Origin: Triops longicaudatus
Taxonomy: Eukaryota; Arthropoda; Branchiopoda; Notostraca; Triopsidae
Length of the DNA stretch: 64,000 nt
Direction: 5' to 3'
Assembly: GCA_022885665.1 (NCBI GenBank)
Contig: JAGQDJ010000201.1
Span: 1-64,000 of the forward strand
Position numbers and translations under genes: made by a program. Positions 1-12,300 of the stretch are shown here, one piece after another. Position 1 is the first letter of the stretch; each line of letters opens with the position of its first letter. The notes beneath the pieces are model-generated. The model did no database searches and was not told the origin of the DNA. It worked only from the letters and a program-made list of their open reading frames with translations.

Positions 1-55
1 TATATATATATATACATAATATTTTAACGAGTACAACTGAAAGTATTTTACTTAC

Positions 56-2140
56 CTTCACTATTTTCTTCTGCGCGCTTCTTATCGTGTTGAATGATTT
101 TCTTAAGAGCCATATGCACAGCTGCCTGTTCGACAATCAATTCTTCATCACCAACTTTCCCCACGCAGACAAATTTAGCTATTGCTCGCATAGCGGGTAA
201 CAATTCCTTTCCTATTAAAATCATTAATTTCCAAAACTACAAAATGTATTAATACCTTTGCAGTATTTCACTGTCGCAGTCAATAAAACGGATGCTTTGG
301 CGTCCGTTATCCACGTCTGGATATCTTCAGCGATATTCGACAATAAATAAGGCGATACGGCTTCCAACAATTCCTTCTGTCTTAATTCGCTTTCTTTTTT
401 ACTACAAGTAGAAATAAAACAATAAATTACATTTTTTAAACTTAAAAGCATTGATTAACAATGAAAAGCTTACCTGTAAGCATTTCCGTCGCCTTGTTTC
501 AGAATGTTGATTATACTAGGATGAGTATATGTCGTATCTCTGCCAGCGATCAAGTAAAATAACACTTTACGGCCGTGTTCGTGAACCAAAACAGTTTGTA
601 AGTCCATTGCTAATTCTGCGATAATTGCCTACACATAAACAATAAAGAAATAAATATAAAGAAAAACAAAAAATAAAAAACGTCGGAAAGATTGAAGACA
701 ATATACCTTTTCAACTAGTTTTGTGTCGTCAATAACATCAAAGAGGGCCAAAAGTACCATATGTCCATGTTCTTCTTGGGCCATTTTGACAACATGGGTC
801 TTAAAGCTCTTTACAATTGCTTTTCTGTCCTACAATGCCAAACTTTTCTTTAGAAACAGAAACGGAATATTAAAATGTCATACTTTGGGTGTTCCGTGCC
901 ACAAACACATCATTGCAACTCGGGCACCGTCTTTAGTGTGCAGCATGTGTACAATCGCTTCTCGCAAAGCTTGAATCAAATCCGCGCGATCTGCCTCTGT
1001 ACAGTGAGTCAAAAATTCGAGCAATAGACGATGTAAAAGACTGTGGTTGTAAACTCCTCTGCGAATTTAAAAAGTATTAAGTCAAATTGAGGAGATATAC
1101 GGTGAGCAATACTTGTCGATAACCGGTTGAACGGCCTCTTGCATATTCTTAAGAAAAGTTTCTTTCTTGTAAGGATATTTGGCAATAGCAGCTTCTAGTG
1201 TATTGATGCCATCGTCCTTAAAATGCCGAAATTCTGGACCATAGAATTCTTGGCTTAAAAGCGCTCGTTGGGAGGCATTCGCCCAATCATTGTATGCGTT
1301 TTCCAATACAGTGGATGCAATCTTGTGGGATAAACAGAAGTTTTAGAAATCTAAGCAAAAACCGTTAAAAAGCGGTACCTTATGTTTCATGAGTTCGACA
1401 ACCCGCCCACTGAACGACTTCATGATCAGGTTTCGATGATCTTTGCTTCCGTACCGCAGGAATTTCAGAACCAAAAAGTGCGCGTACTTCGACTTCGCTA
1501 TTGCAATCCAGGCATCTTTCAATTCGTCGAAAAGCGCTTGTCGGATATCGTTCGTTCCACACGCTACCAAGCATTCGACAACGCGAACAGTGTCGTGGGC
1601 AAAGCACAAGTCTTTGACGTGCCCTTTAACAAGCCCGTAGAGTTTCATACTAAGCTCACGCTGTTTCTCTTGGGGCGTATCTTCGCGTCGTAATAGTTCC
1701 CAGATTTTCTTAGCCTGGACTGACAGCTCGTAACGACCGGATTGGTCTTTCTGTTTTCGCCTGACTCTTAATTCTTGGTTTTGTTTCTTCATTTCCTTCC
1801 AATTAGGTTTTTCCAGCTTTTTTATATCAGCAGGTCTCTGGTCGAAGTTCTTGAACTTGGGCTTTGCGCCCTGGCCTGGTTTACCATTCTCGTTGAATTT
1901 CGGCTTTTTGACGGCGGGTGCGTCAAAGCCGGGCAAATTGTCGTCTTCCAGTGCTTCAGCGTTACGTTTTGGCTTCTTTTTCAGGAAGCCATCATCTGAC
2001 TTAGCATTTTGGGGTTTGACGAACGTTGACTTCTGTTTTTGCTTTTCTAAATGGGTCATAATGGTTTTCTCTGCGCGCGTAAACTGTCCATCTTCTGGCG
2101 CTTCGGGAGTCGATTTCTGCTTCCTGTCCTTCTTTATCAT
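56..2140 (-). CDS. PUM3: Pumilio homolog 3 / penguin (PUM3), 3' end outside window
   Basis: Atypical Puf-repeat RNA/DNA-binding protein of the nucleolus, implicated in ribosome biogenesis. Exons on the minus strand: 2140-1379, 1321-1113, 1058-884, 829-707, 628-474, 401-256 and 211-56 (about 575 residues), with the next donor GTAAGT just below 56, so the C-terminal part lies off the left edge. An N-terminal basic, low-complexity region of about 150 residues is followed by the Puf-like repeat region and part of the CPL region. Diagnostic stretches are 'AKYAHFLVLKFLRYGS'-type helices, 'DGARVAMMCLWHGTPK' and 'ELLEAVSPYLLSNI', which match animal PUM3. Introns are 50-160 bp. The ATG at 2140 is preferred: a longer open frame to 2251 begins with GTG and contains a 52 bp stretch with good splice sites (GTAAGC...AATAG), best read as a 5' UTR intron. 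Identity is very secure; exon borders are likely. Confidence 0.93.
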
Positions 2141-2251
2141 GTTTCCTATTGTTAACGGAATATTAGGTATGTTACAGATATACTCTAAGGAGCTTACTTG
2201 ATCTACAATACTTGTATTTCTGCTATTAAACTTTTTCCTTTGAGAATCCAC

Positions 2252-3365
2252 GTGGGTTTTGTGTCGTAAGAAGGTGGAGGACTCTGACGGCCGTAGCCCT
2301 AACGAATAGCAGTCTTGGCCCCGAGTTTAAAATGTTCTCTCTGTATGCTACCAAAGGAGGGGATTGCGTGGACGAAAGAATTACAGTATTATGAGTTGTA
2401 ATTAAAAAAAATAGATGATTAGGACGATCAAAGGTCCCGTCTTAAGTGGAACAGTCCATGTTAGCCATTGTAGGAGAGCACCGTTCTTTTGTCCCGTTTT
2501 CAGGAGAAAAATAAAATTTGATAAACTGCTTTAAGTTTTAGGACCCACATGAAACAGATTTACTCTTCATTCTTTTAACTTTAATTATTTTCTCCATTTT
2601 TCCGTTAATTTCTATCTACGGCCTCTGCGATACTCACTAGAGATTATAATTCAAAAGAAACTTCATAAAATATTTTACTGGCTTTTTTTTATCCTGCTTT
2701 CAAGTTTTAACAATAAAACTTTCTAGGGCGAGGCAAACGGCATCTCAGCCTATGAAATTCAAGACTCATATAAGAAGACTTTTGCGACAGTAAAGTTTCA
2801 GTTAAGCGTTTGATTCTAGTGTCACAAATTGTTTCGAAAATCTTTTAAGATAATTAAAAAAACGAGCTCAAATTTCGGGATCAAAAACTCCAGAAGTTAT
2901 CAACGCCATTCACTCAAAAATACGCTTTATAGTGTAAAATATTCCTACTGTGACGCTCCACGGCCTAAGCGACAATTATTCCTGCCTGAATACACATATT
3001 AGGAAAGGGTTGTATTTCGTTTGACTTCGATCAAGGATTACTGAACAGCACAGCTGTGGTACGGAACTGTTAAAGCCAACTCTTCCTATGAAATTTTTTT
3101 ATTTTTAATTATTTGATCCTAACAGGTTACCAATACTAATGCTGACCAATTATGGATTGTATCCGCAATATTACGAACAAGTAGTTAAAGCTCAGAATAT
3201 AACTCCGTTTAAGTTTATTATTTTTATTCTGTATTCAATGCCAATAGGCCAGTCGAATGATGCATTGAGGTTAAGCCCAAAACACCGTATTTACATCTGA
3301 ACTGACGATATATTCTCAAGACTTTTATCACACGGGATGTGGCCAGCATCGGCTGCTATAGAAGA
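2252..3365. other. Intergenic region, IGHMBP2 3' end to PUM3 5' end
   Basis: About 1.1 kb between two minus-strand genes. It should contain the PUM3 promoter and the IGHMBP2 3' UTR. TTTATT at 3214-3219 and again at 3222-3227 reads as AATAAA on the minus strand, roughly 140 bases after the IGHMBP2 stop, a plausible polyadenylation signal. No open frame with family resemblance was seen on either strand. Confidence 0.6.
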
Positions 3366-6300
3366 TTACTCCTCTCGTTTCTTACCCTTACCAGCCCGTT
3401 TTTCTTCCAAATCCGTTAGCTTCTTATCGAGCTTCCGTTGTAAATGAGCCCTTTTTACAGGATCCGGCTTTTTGGACGGTACTCCGGAACCTCGATACAG
3501 CACCCCATCCTTGATTATCGTCAGCCTTGCTGCTTGTCTCGCTTTGGCTCCGCAACCATGAATTTCCGGTATATGGTGCGCCAAACAGTATCGTTTTCTA
3601 CAACAACTACAAAGCTGGCCCAAACAAGACAGTTTTTCTTTACACGGCGGGAAGCTGCACGTGTTATCTTGCGTCTTAAATTCACCTAACAGCTTATCTA
3701 TATCCTCCTGGTCTTCTTCTTCTTTCTTATCTGCGGTTTTGGGCGCCTTTTTGGGTTTAACTGATACAGCTTTGGGTTTCTTTACCTCAGGCGGAGCAAC
3801 GACAGGTTTACAACGCAAGACATGTAAATCCAAGTTTGGCTCGGGGATCAGTTTCGAACAAACGGGGCAAGTCTTGGTAGAATATTCAGGGAGGCAACTA
3901 CTGCTTGGATCTGTTGATTCTGTTTTGCTAATCTCTTGCTCCCGTTCTGTTTCAGGTTGTTCTTGCCCCGTTTCAGCTTGATACCCATCTACTTGTGCTC
4001 TTTTCTTCTGTATAGACTTCTCCTGCTTCGGTTTAGTTTTCGTTAACCATATAACACGCTCCGGAACTTCTCCAACGCTTTCGTGTTGCAGATTGCAATC
4101 TTCTGCCCATTCATGAATCAAACGTCGCTCATATGACGTCAAAGTAGCCGGAAATACCATTTGCTGCTTCGAGCTTCGGACAAACGCATCAAACTGCTTC
4201 CTGAGTTCTTCGTCCCGATCCTGGTTCTCATCTTTTTTCACGGCATTTTTAAAGTTCACATCAAGAGTTTGATCTTTTTTCTTGGCTTTCTTGTTTTTGG
4301 GCTTCTTGGCAACCTCTTTCGGGATCCGAAACTTAGGTCGCACCGAACAGGTCTTCAATGAGGTCAAATCCAATTCTTGAGAATGACAAGGAAAAGACAT
4401 TACTTTTACAATTAAGGACAAGTTAAAACACGACATAACGCGAAAGGTCATCACCTACTTAATTAGCGCAAAATAAACAATTATTTGATTCTAGTCGAAC
4501 CTTCTTTGTACGAATGAGCTGTCCGCACGTCGCCTTTGTTATTCATGTATTCTAACAACCCTTTTATGAAAGGGTGTTGTTGAAACATGTCAGAATTTGT
4601 GACAAGGAATAACTGTCTTCGCGCTCTCGTTACGGCCACGTTCAGACGCCGGGCGTCTGCCACAAAACCAATCTCGCGCTTCGCGTTCGATCGTACCAGA
4701 CTAAGCAAAACGACTTCCTTTTCTCTCCCCTGAAATCCGTCCACGGATCGCACTTCCACTTGCGGGGCATAGTCTGCTAACATGAGTTTAACCAACTCAA
4801 CCTTGAAAATTCCAATAATAGTTATTGCTTAACTACATTCGCGACACCAGTTTGCAAATTCACATCACAAAACCTTTAAATTTGCTACTGAACAGATCCA
4901 AAAGTAAAGATTAGGACTTAACACGCAAACAAGGATGACACGGAACAATTATAATTGTCGGCGCTTTTCTACATTGTGAACAGATAAACGATGTTTTTTT
5001 TTTAAAAAAAAAAAATTCGATATCTACAATACACCGATTTCAATTGTGACTATTAAAGGCCAAATATTTCTAGTAGAGTAAAATACCGCTGTAACGTACA
5101 CCGGCTATAATGAATAATTGCCTATTGTGTACCAATCCAGATATCGCGGCGAAATGAAGAGCATTTATTCCAATGCTGGTACTCCAATACTCGCTATTAT
5201 AAAAAATCGATTACAACGGCCAAATTTTCCGTCCCACTTCGTGTACGTTACAACGATAGTTTTATTATATCATTTTTGGCAAATTAATTTTAATTTTCTG
5301 TCTATTGTGTACTTGTCTGTGTCCGGCAGCGAGTAAAGTTCACGACGGATAACTTCATATTTTTTAAAAAATAATAATTCTCGTTAAAAAAAAAATCCTG
5401 CATTCAAATCTTCCCGTGTATCTCCTTAATACTGTGGAAACTCGAAAACTTGTCCGACCAATAAATGACACGTGTGAGTTCTCCAAACGATTAAAAAAAA
5501 GGCAAAATATTGTCCTTCGGAGTGTACATACAGATTATAATCGTACTTGTAGGTTGTAGGGGGTAATCACAGCAATATCTGACTGTTTCATTCCAGCAGC
5601 CAATAGGCATCGTACATGAGCTGCTATAATCGCCGCTTCACCCGTATTGGAACAAGACTTTGAATCGCCAGAATCGTCCTCATCTAACCCGCAACCAGCT
5701 GTGTCTACGAATACCAAAGGCAGACCTGGTAACAAAGGCAGTGAACAAACAAAAGGATTACATTAACAAATAAATATACGTCACTATGATATAAAATGCC
5801 GCACTGTAATTCAGCCTTGGTAAATCAAGATAAATCATAACGGAATTTGTCTCTCTTTCTTCTCAACATCCTCAGATCGAGCATCCTAATCCTAGTCCCG
5901 CCCCTTCCATTAAGCCTCGAAGGATGAGTACTATAACGGGGTTGTAGCACCAGAGGAGCAAATCCAATACAAAGAAGAAAGTTGTCCTACTCTTCAGTTG
6001 TGGCTAAGACTTCATCTTGGTAAGTCGTGAAAAACCAAGGTCCTAGCCCCTTTTACCAGGTGTACCTGTTCTACACGCCGGCGAGCTTATTTCACTGCCA
6101 AACTTCGTCCAAGGTAAGTCGTAATAACCTCTTTCTCGTAATTGCCACAAAACCCTTTTTCCTTATCGCTTGCAAAAATTTCAAGCCCTTAATGCCTTTT
6201 AAACCTGCTCAATTCTCCACTTGATAAGAAAAGCAATGTTTAAAAAAAATCTTACACTTTTCTTTTTAAACGAATTCTGCTTAACAATATCGGCACCATG

Positions 6301-9300
6301 ATAACTTGCACCGATTACGATAAATTCAAACTCACATTACCAGGGTTACAGTTCTTATATGGTCGGATGGGAAGTTCATGGAATAACCTGTAAGTCTCTA
6401 TTTAAGTTAGTCGGTGCCGAAATTAAAGGATGTCCAATTTAAGCGAAATCCCTCTCTATAAAGAAAACCGTAGCGGATATCCAACCAAGCACTGATTTGG
6501 AAATATTTGTATAATAAGCCACAAAGCGTTAGAGAAAACATCTATTAAAATCATGCTGGCTATAACTGTAATTTTTTAGGACAATTAAATTTATAGACTA
6601 CTTAGGAGAATTACGTATGCGAAGCGAGTTCTCTGTTTTCCCCAACATCTCGGGAACGAAGTCTAGCAAGGAAGACGAAGACCGAATGTTAGATTGAGAT
6701 ATTTCGTTACGTGAGCATTTAATATTTCGGTGATGATTCGAACTTATGTGTAAATTGTGTTTACACGTTTTAAGTTTTCTGAACGTAAACCGGCTTGAAA
6801 AGGAAGACAAACGATGTCAAGGGGAAGTTCTTCCACACAGCGAATAGGAATGGACTCGTTCAAAAGATGGTGACCTATTTCCTGTGCTCCCAAACTTTTG
6901 TAATAATAAAGCCCGCAAATGAATTCCCTCTTGGGTATCCCGCGCTTGTCGTCTCCGATTCTGTTTAAACACAAACCTGAAAGCTCCATCTCTCCTTTCT
7001 TCCTTTACTGCATAATAACGGTGGTAACTCAAACCCGGAGTTGAGTATTTGCCCCCTTTTATAAGAGGGTTTACCCACTGTCACAAACACCCATACTCCG
7101 TTATGAAGAGCAGGCGCGTGTAATACAAGTGTCTTTGGAATTCGTTGCACACCGGAATGTTTCCGACAAACCAGACGCTCTTATGTATACTCGTATTTTT
7201 TTTTTACCCCATTTTTCAGATGGCCGGTATGTTGATCTGGTGCATATGGGCTCTCACTTTGGGTAACAACTGGGTGGCAGGCGGCCCTACTGTCAAGTCA
7301 ACCGTCGAAGGTTTTCAATTACACCCTCTCTGCTTAATGTATAAACTGACTGTCTTCCTTTCCTCATTACACAGACAAGCATTATTGGTACGAGAAGGGC
7401 CAGCAAGATCTCCTCAACAGCCTTAATGTGAAACACAACCTCAACCAAGCCAAGAATATCATATTTTTCCTCGGAGACGGAATGGGTATTTCCACTGTCA
7501 CTGCCGCTCGTATCCATAAGGGACAAAAAGCCGGGAAACCTGGCGAAGACACGGACCTCACCTTTGACAAGTTCCCGCATGTGGGTTTAGTCAAGGTACC
7601 GTACAGTGCAGTTCATCACTCATAAACCGCGTGTATGTCGAGACTAACGATAACTTGCGACCTTTTCAGACTTACAATGTGGATCGGCAAGTACCTGATT
7701 CTGCAGGTACAGCTACGGCGTACCTCTGCGGAGTGAAAGCTAATTACGAGACTATTGGGGTGGATGCCACTGTCCAAGCTGGTGTGTGCGATAAAGAAGC
7801 TGGTACTAAGCCTTGGGTGGATTCCATCTTGAAATGGGCTCAAGATTCAGGCAAACATACCGGTAAGGGGGCGGATTTTTTTTTTTCTAATATTAATATT
7901 GCAGAACTGAAAGTTCCGTATGGAAAACTGAAGCTGAATAGGTTTCATAAAACAGTTTACCCCTTTCAAAACAAAAACAAGGTCAAAAGTACCCTCCTAC
8001 AAAGCCTACGAAGAAAATTTATAACTTACTTGCGAAGAGTAAGTTAAGGGCTCAATTGACCATCGTTCATCCAACAACGCCTACTAAAGCGGCAAAAGAA
8101 ACGGTATTTTTTGGCGAAGGTTCTATAGAAATTAGGAAAGGACAATTGCAAGGTTTTCTAATTTTTACTCATTTTTCCTTTGCTGTTATTAGTTCTATAC
8201 TAAATACTGTCATCAGGAAAAGTGAAAGGCGAAAAAAGGTGAAAGAGTTTCTGAAAGCTCGTTACGTCAGAGCAACAACCAAGTTGTTATCTTTTCGTGG
8301 AAAATTTTGGTTCCAACTTTCAGGAACTGGTGTGTTTATCCTCGAATTCAGCTTATCTGAAGTTATTAGCAAGAAGTTATCAGAAGTTATTTGCCTTCGA
8401 CCTCCGGGTTCGACTGAAGTGGAGACCACTGTATATGATTTTTTTTTTACTTTACAGGCTTAGACCAGAGCCTATAGCTGGAACTTTCTGTAGTATTCTC
8501 CACTTAACTGAATAGCGGTTATTTGAATTACTACCACAATTAAGTAAAAAGTTGAAGGTCCCGTTTTAAACCCATTCAATGTAAACGGAATTCTTTTTAT
8601 TGAATAATGTATAATTGACTCTTCGCTTTTTTGAAAAACATGTTAAAGCCCCGCTATATATCTTACAATGCCGAATGACTTCGTATAAATGATCTTTGGC
8701 AATAATCTTTGACACGAGAAAGCCATAATATTCCTAGGAAATGCTTGAAAGGTCTTACGCCCAAAGAAAGCTTAAACCCTTGAAAAGAATGAAGCAAACC
8801 TTGTCCAAGAGAAAAATGTTACGTACACAATTTCGCATTTTTTTAATACTAAGCACATTTTAATACCGTCCGTCTGGTCCTGAGCCTATTGAAATAAGTG
8901 GGTTGCACTGTCTTTATACGAATCTATTTACAAGGTTAAACATATAAAGTGACTAATTTTTCTCTCCAGAAAGCTTTCATATGCGCACATATAAAAAAGT
9001 AATGTTACCTAAATTTAGCCTAAATTCAATGTTAGCCAAGTTAGGGTTACCATCCGTCCTTAAATGATAAGGACAGTACTTAAATTTGGTATGCCCGTCC
9101 TTAAGGGTGTTTGTCCTTAAATATGTCCTTACATGGGAGTTGCTGCTAAATTAGAAGATATTTCGTCAGAATAAAAGGACTAAAACATCAATAATACATG
9201 CCGGCCGCATGCAGTTTCAAGTTCTGTTAAAATTGGCTAGCCGTTCGGCATAGCGGGCCGTGGACAACAGCTATAGCCGTCGGAGTCAAACACACGCTGC

Positions 9301-12300
9301 TGAAGGGGAATACAACTGTCATTTCCTATTGGCTAATGGTAAGAGGCTAGTGACTACACACGTATACGGCGTATACGTGTGTATACTATACGCACACGTG
9401 TGTAATCATTTGTGTGTTACTAGCTGCTCTGAGACAATGCGAAATGCATGCGAAATTGTTGTCTGACACGAACTTACTCAAAAAAATTTTGTCTAAAAGC
9501 AAATATTTGCTGTAGTTACCTTACATGTCTGCGTCAAATACTGACACTGTGTATGCCACGTGTGCTTTCTGCCATCGACAGTCATGTTTTGCTCTTTAGC
9601 GCTAAATACTGATTGGTTTTACTGGATTTCTTATGGTTTAATTTCTTTGACTAATAAGGAAATTTGGGAAAGTGTTTCTGAAATAAGGGATTTGCACGAA
9701 AACCATTTAACACTTGATTCTTGCGACAATTTCCTAAGTTGTCCTTAAATTTTATCCGCGTGAGATGGTAACCCTAGCCAAGTTAGCCTTCTAAAATAAC
9801 ACAACATAATCTTATATTACTGGAACTGATCAAACCAAAGTCTAAGTAACAGCGTAAGTTAAAAGGTAACTGATAGACTATTCTTATAAATACATAAATT
9901 ATAATGATCAAAAGTCTTGGCAAGATAACATTGTTTCACGACCAAAATAAAGCATTGGAAAATGACTATGAATCACTTGGCGCATTGGAAACATATTAAT
10001 ATCGAAGATATTATGCAGCCTCACGTTATGGTTATTTTATGATACCCTACTCCGTGACCCTATAGTTGAAACAATTATATAAATGTCACACGGGTTGCAC
10101 AAACGGCTATTGTCCGTTTCTTTTCTAAGGAATGCTTTTTCCTTGTAGGATTCGTAACCACTACACGCGTAACGCACGCTACTCCAGCTGGATTGTACGC
10201 CCACACGCCACACCGCAACTGGGAATGCGACTCTTCCATTCCCGAGAGCGAAAAAGCTAAAGGACTCTGCAAAGATATCGCTCGGCAATTGGTTGAAGAC
10301 GAACCCGGCAAAAATATTAAGGTAAATTCCCATTTCAAAGCTAGTGGCATTCCCACTAACTCCACTTAACGCTTTTTACAGATTGTCCTCGGTGGAGGCA
10401 GGCAGCAATTTGACCCCACGTACAACATTTCTGGTTGTCGCCGGACTGACGGTTTGAATCTCATCCAAAAATGGAAGGACGACAAAATTGCCAAAAAAGC
10501 TTCTCACAAATTTTTGGAGAACGCGGAAGATTTGCAAAATTTAGATCACAAAAACACCGACTACGTACTCGGTAGCCTACGCTTTCCTCCAGTTTTCTTT
10601 ACCGTTTCATTTTATATATACATTTTAATTTACTGTACTTTTTTTTAACTCCTTTGTATTATGACTGCATTGTAATTTCCCACAGGACTTTTCTCTGCCA
10701 GCCATATTCCCTACGAAACTGATCGCAAAGATGGCCCCAAAGAAGCCCCCGGAATTGTGGAAATGACCAAGACTGCCGTCAACTTCCTGAAAAAGAGCAA
10801 CGACGGATTTTTCCTTCTAGTACGCAGAATTTGTATAGATTTCCTGTTCGTTTTATTTTTCGTATTTATTTAAGCCTGAAATAACTTGTATCCGTCTTTA
10901 TTGATTTTATTTTTTAACTTGGTAATGAAGATTTTTTACTCTTACTTTACATTTTAATGCTTATTTTTATTTAATTTTAGTATCTTTATTCACTACTGAA
11001 ATTTTCTTTTTCACAAAGGTCGAAGGCGGCCGTATTGACCACGCCCATCATGATAACTACGCCCAAAGAGCTTTGGAAGAAGCAGTCGCTATGGATAAAG
11101 CTATCGAAGAAGCTACGAAACTGGTTGACCTGGAAAAAACTTTGATTATCATTACTGCTGACCACTCGCACGGATTTACCATTAACGGTTACCCTAAGCG
11201 AGGCAACCCCATTTTCGGTACTATTTTTTTTTGACTTTGTCGTTTTTCTTTAATACGGATTGCTACGAAAACTTTGAAAACAAGTGAGAAATATTCGTGA
11301 TTGTTTAAAACTTGCGCATCCTCTAAAAAACAGGAATCGGAGATAAGGATGATTTCGGCCAGCATTATACCACACTTATGTACGCCTCCGGGCCCGGATT
11401 TCGCGAGCATGTGAACAACAATACTAAAAACCCGTTCCTGCCCTTCTTGAACGCCAGCCAACTTGATGTACAAAACAAGGATTTCCGCCAATTATCAACA
11501 TTGCCCTTGGAAGATGCGGCTCACGGGGGTGAAGATGTTGCAGTTTACGCAATGGGTAACGCTGAGCTTTACAGCTGGATTGAAAAATATTTTAATTTCA
11601 TTGATTTTCTAGGTCCGATGGCTCATCTTTTCCATGGTGTTCATGAACAAAGTTACGTAGCTCACGCAATGGGCCAAGCGAGCTGCGTAGGACCTTATAA
11701 GTCACCTTGCAACTGGGTGGGAAAAAATGGCGCGGGCGCCATGGCGATACCTCTTTTGTTACCAACTTTTATCCTCGCGACGATGGCTTACTTCCTCAGC
11801 TATTATGCGTGAAAAGCAGAAAGCGTGTCATGACAATTACATATGCATCTACGCCTCTTTCCACCCAGTGCAAGAGTTAGAAACTCTTGGCCACACCATA
11901 TCCCTGCCATCTTGTAACACTACCTTTTTACGTTACACTGTCATTCAATACAAAATACCTTTCCAAAGTCCTCAATTCAAAAAATTCAACTTCCGTTTCG
12001 CTGACAAAATTAAGTCGTAAAACTCCAACTTATCCAAAGGTATTAATGAGTAATTTCATATAAGGTAAATTCAACGTACATGTTTCGTCGTTGTCTTCAA
12101 CGTGCGGTAAATCTTTCAAAAGATGTCCTTTCACTGACGAATGGGCTTCAAGGTGACCTTCGTAAGAAGCTGCGGATGCCCAGTCCATGATGGTTTCGTG
12201 CATGCGATACTGCATACACAACAGGTGGGTTATGCTGGAACCGTGTAAAGCGATGGCACGTTCCATTAGGGAAACGGAAAAACCTTGCTTTTCCGCTTCG

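Noticed and set aside
2141..2251. N-terminal extension of PUM3 to 2251
   Set aside because: The first codon is GTG, and the stretch contains a good 52 bp intron whose removal places ATG 2140 as the first usable start.
8056..8463. 135-codon plus-strand frame in the ALP intron
   Set aside because: No family resemblance, no splice-supported neighbours, and it lies between two conserved ALP exons; most likely chance.
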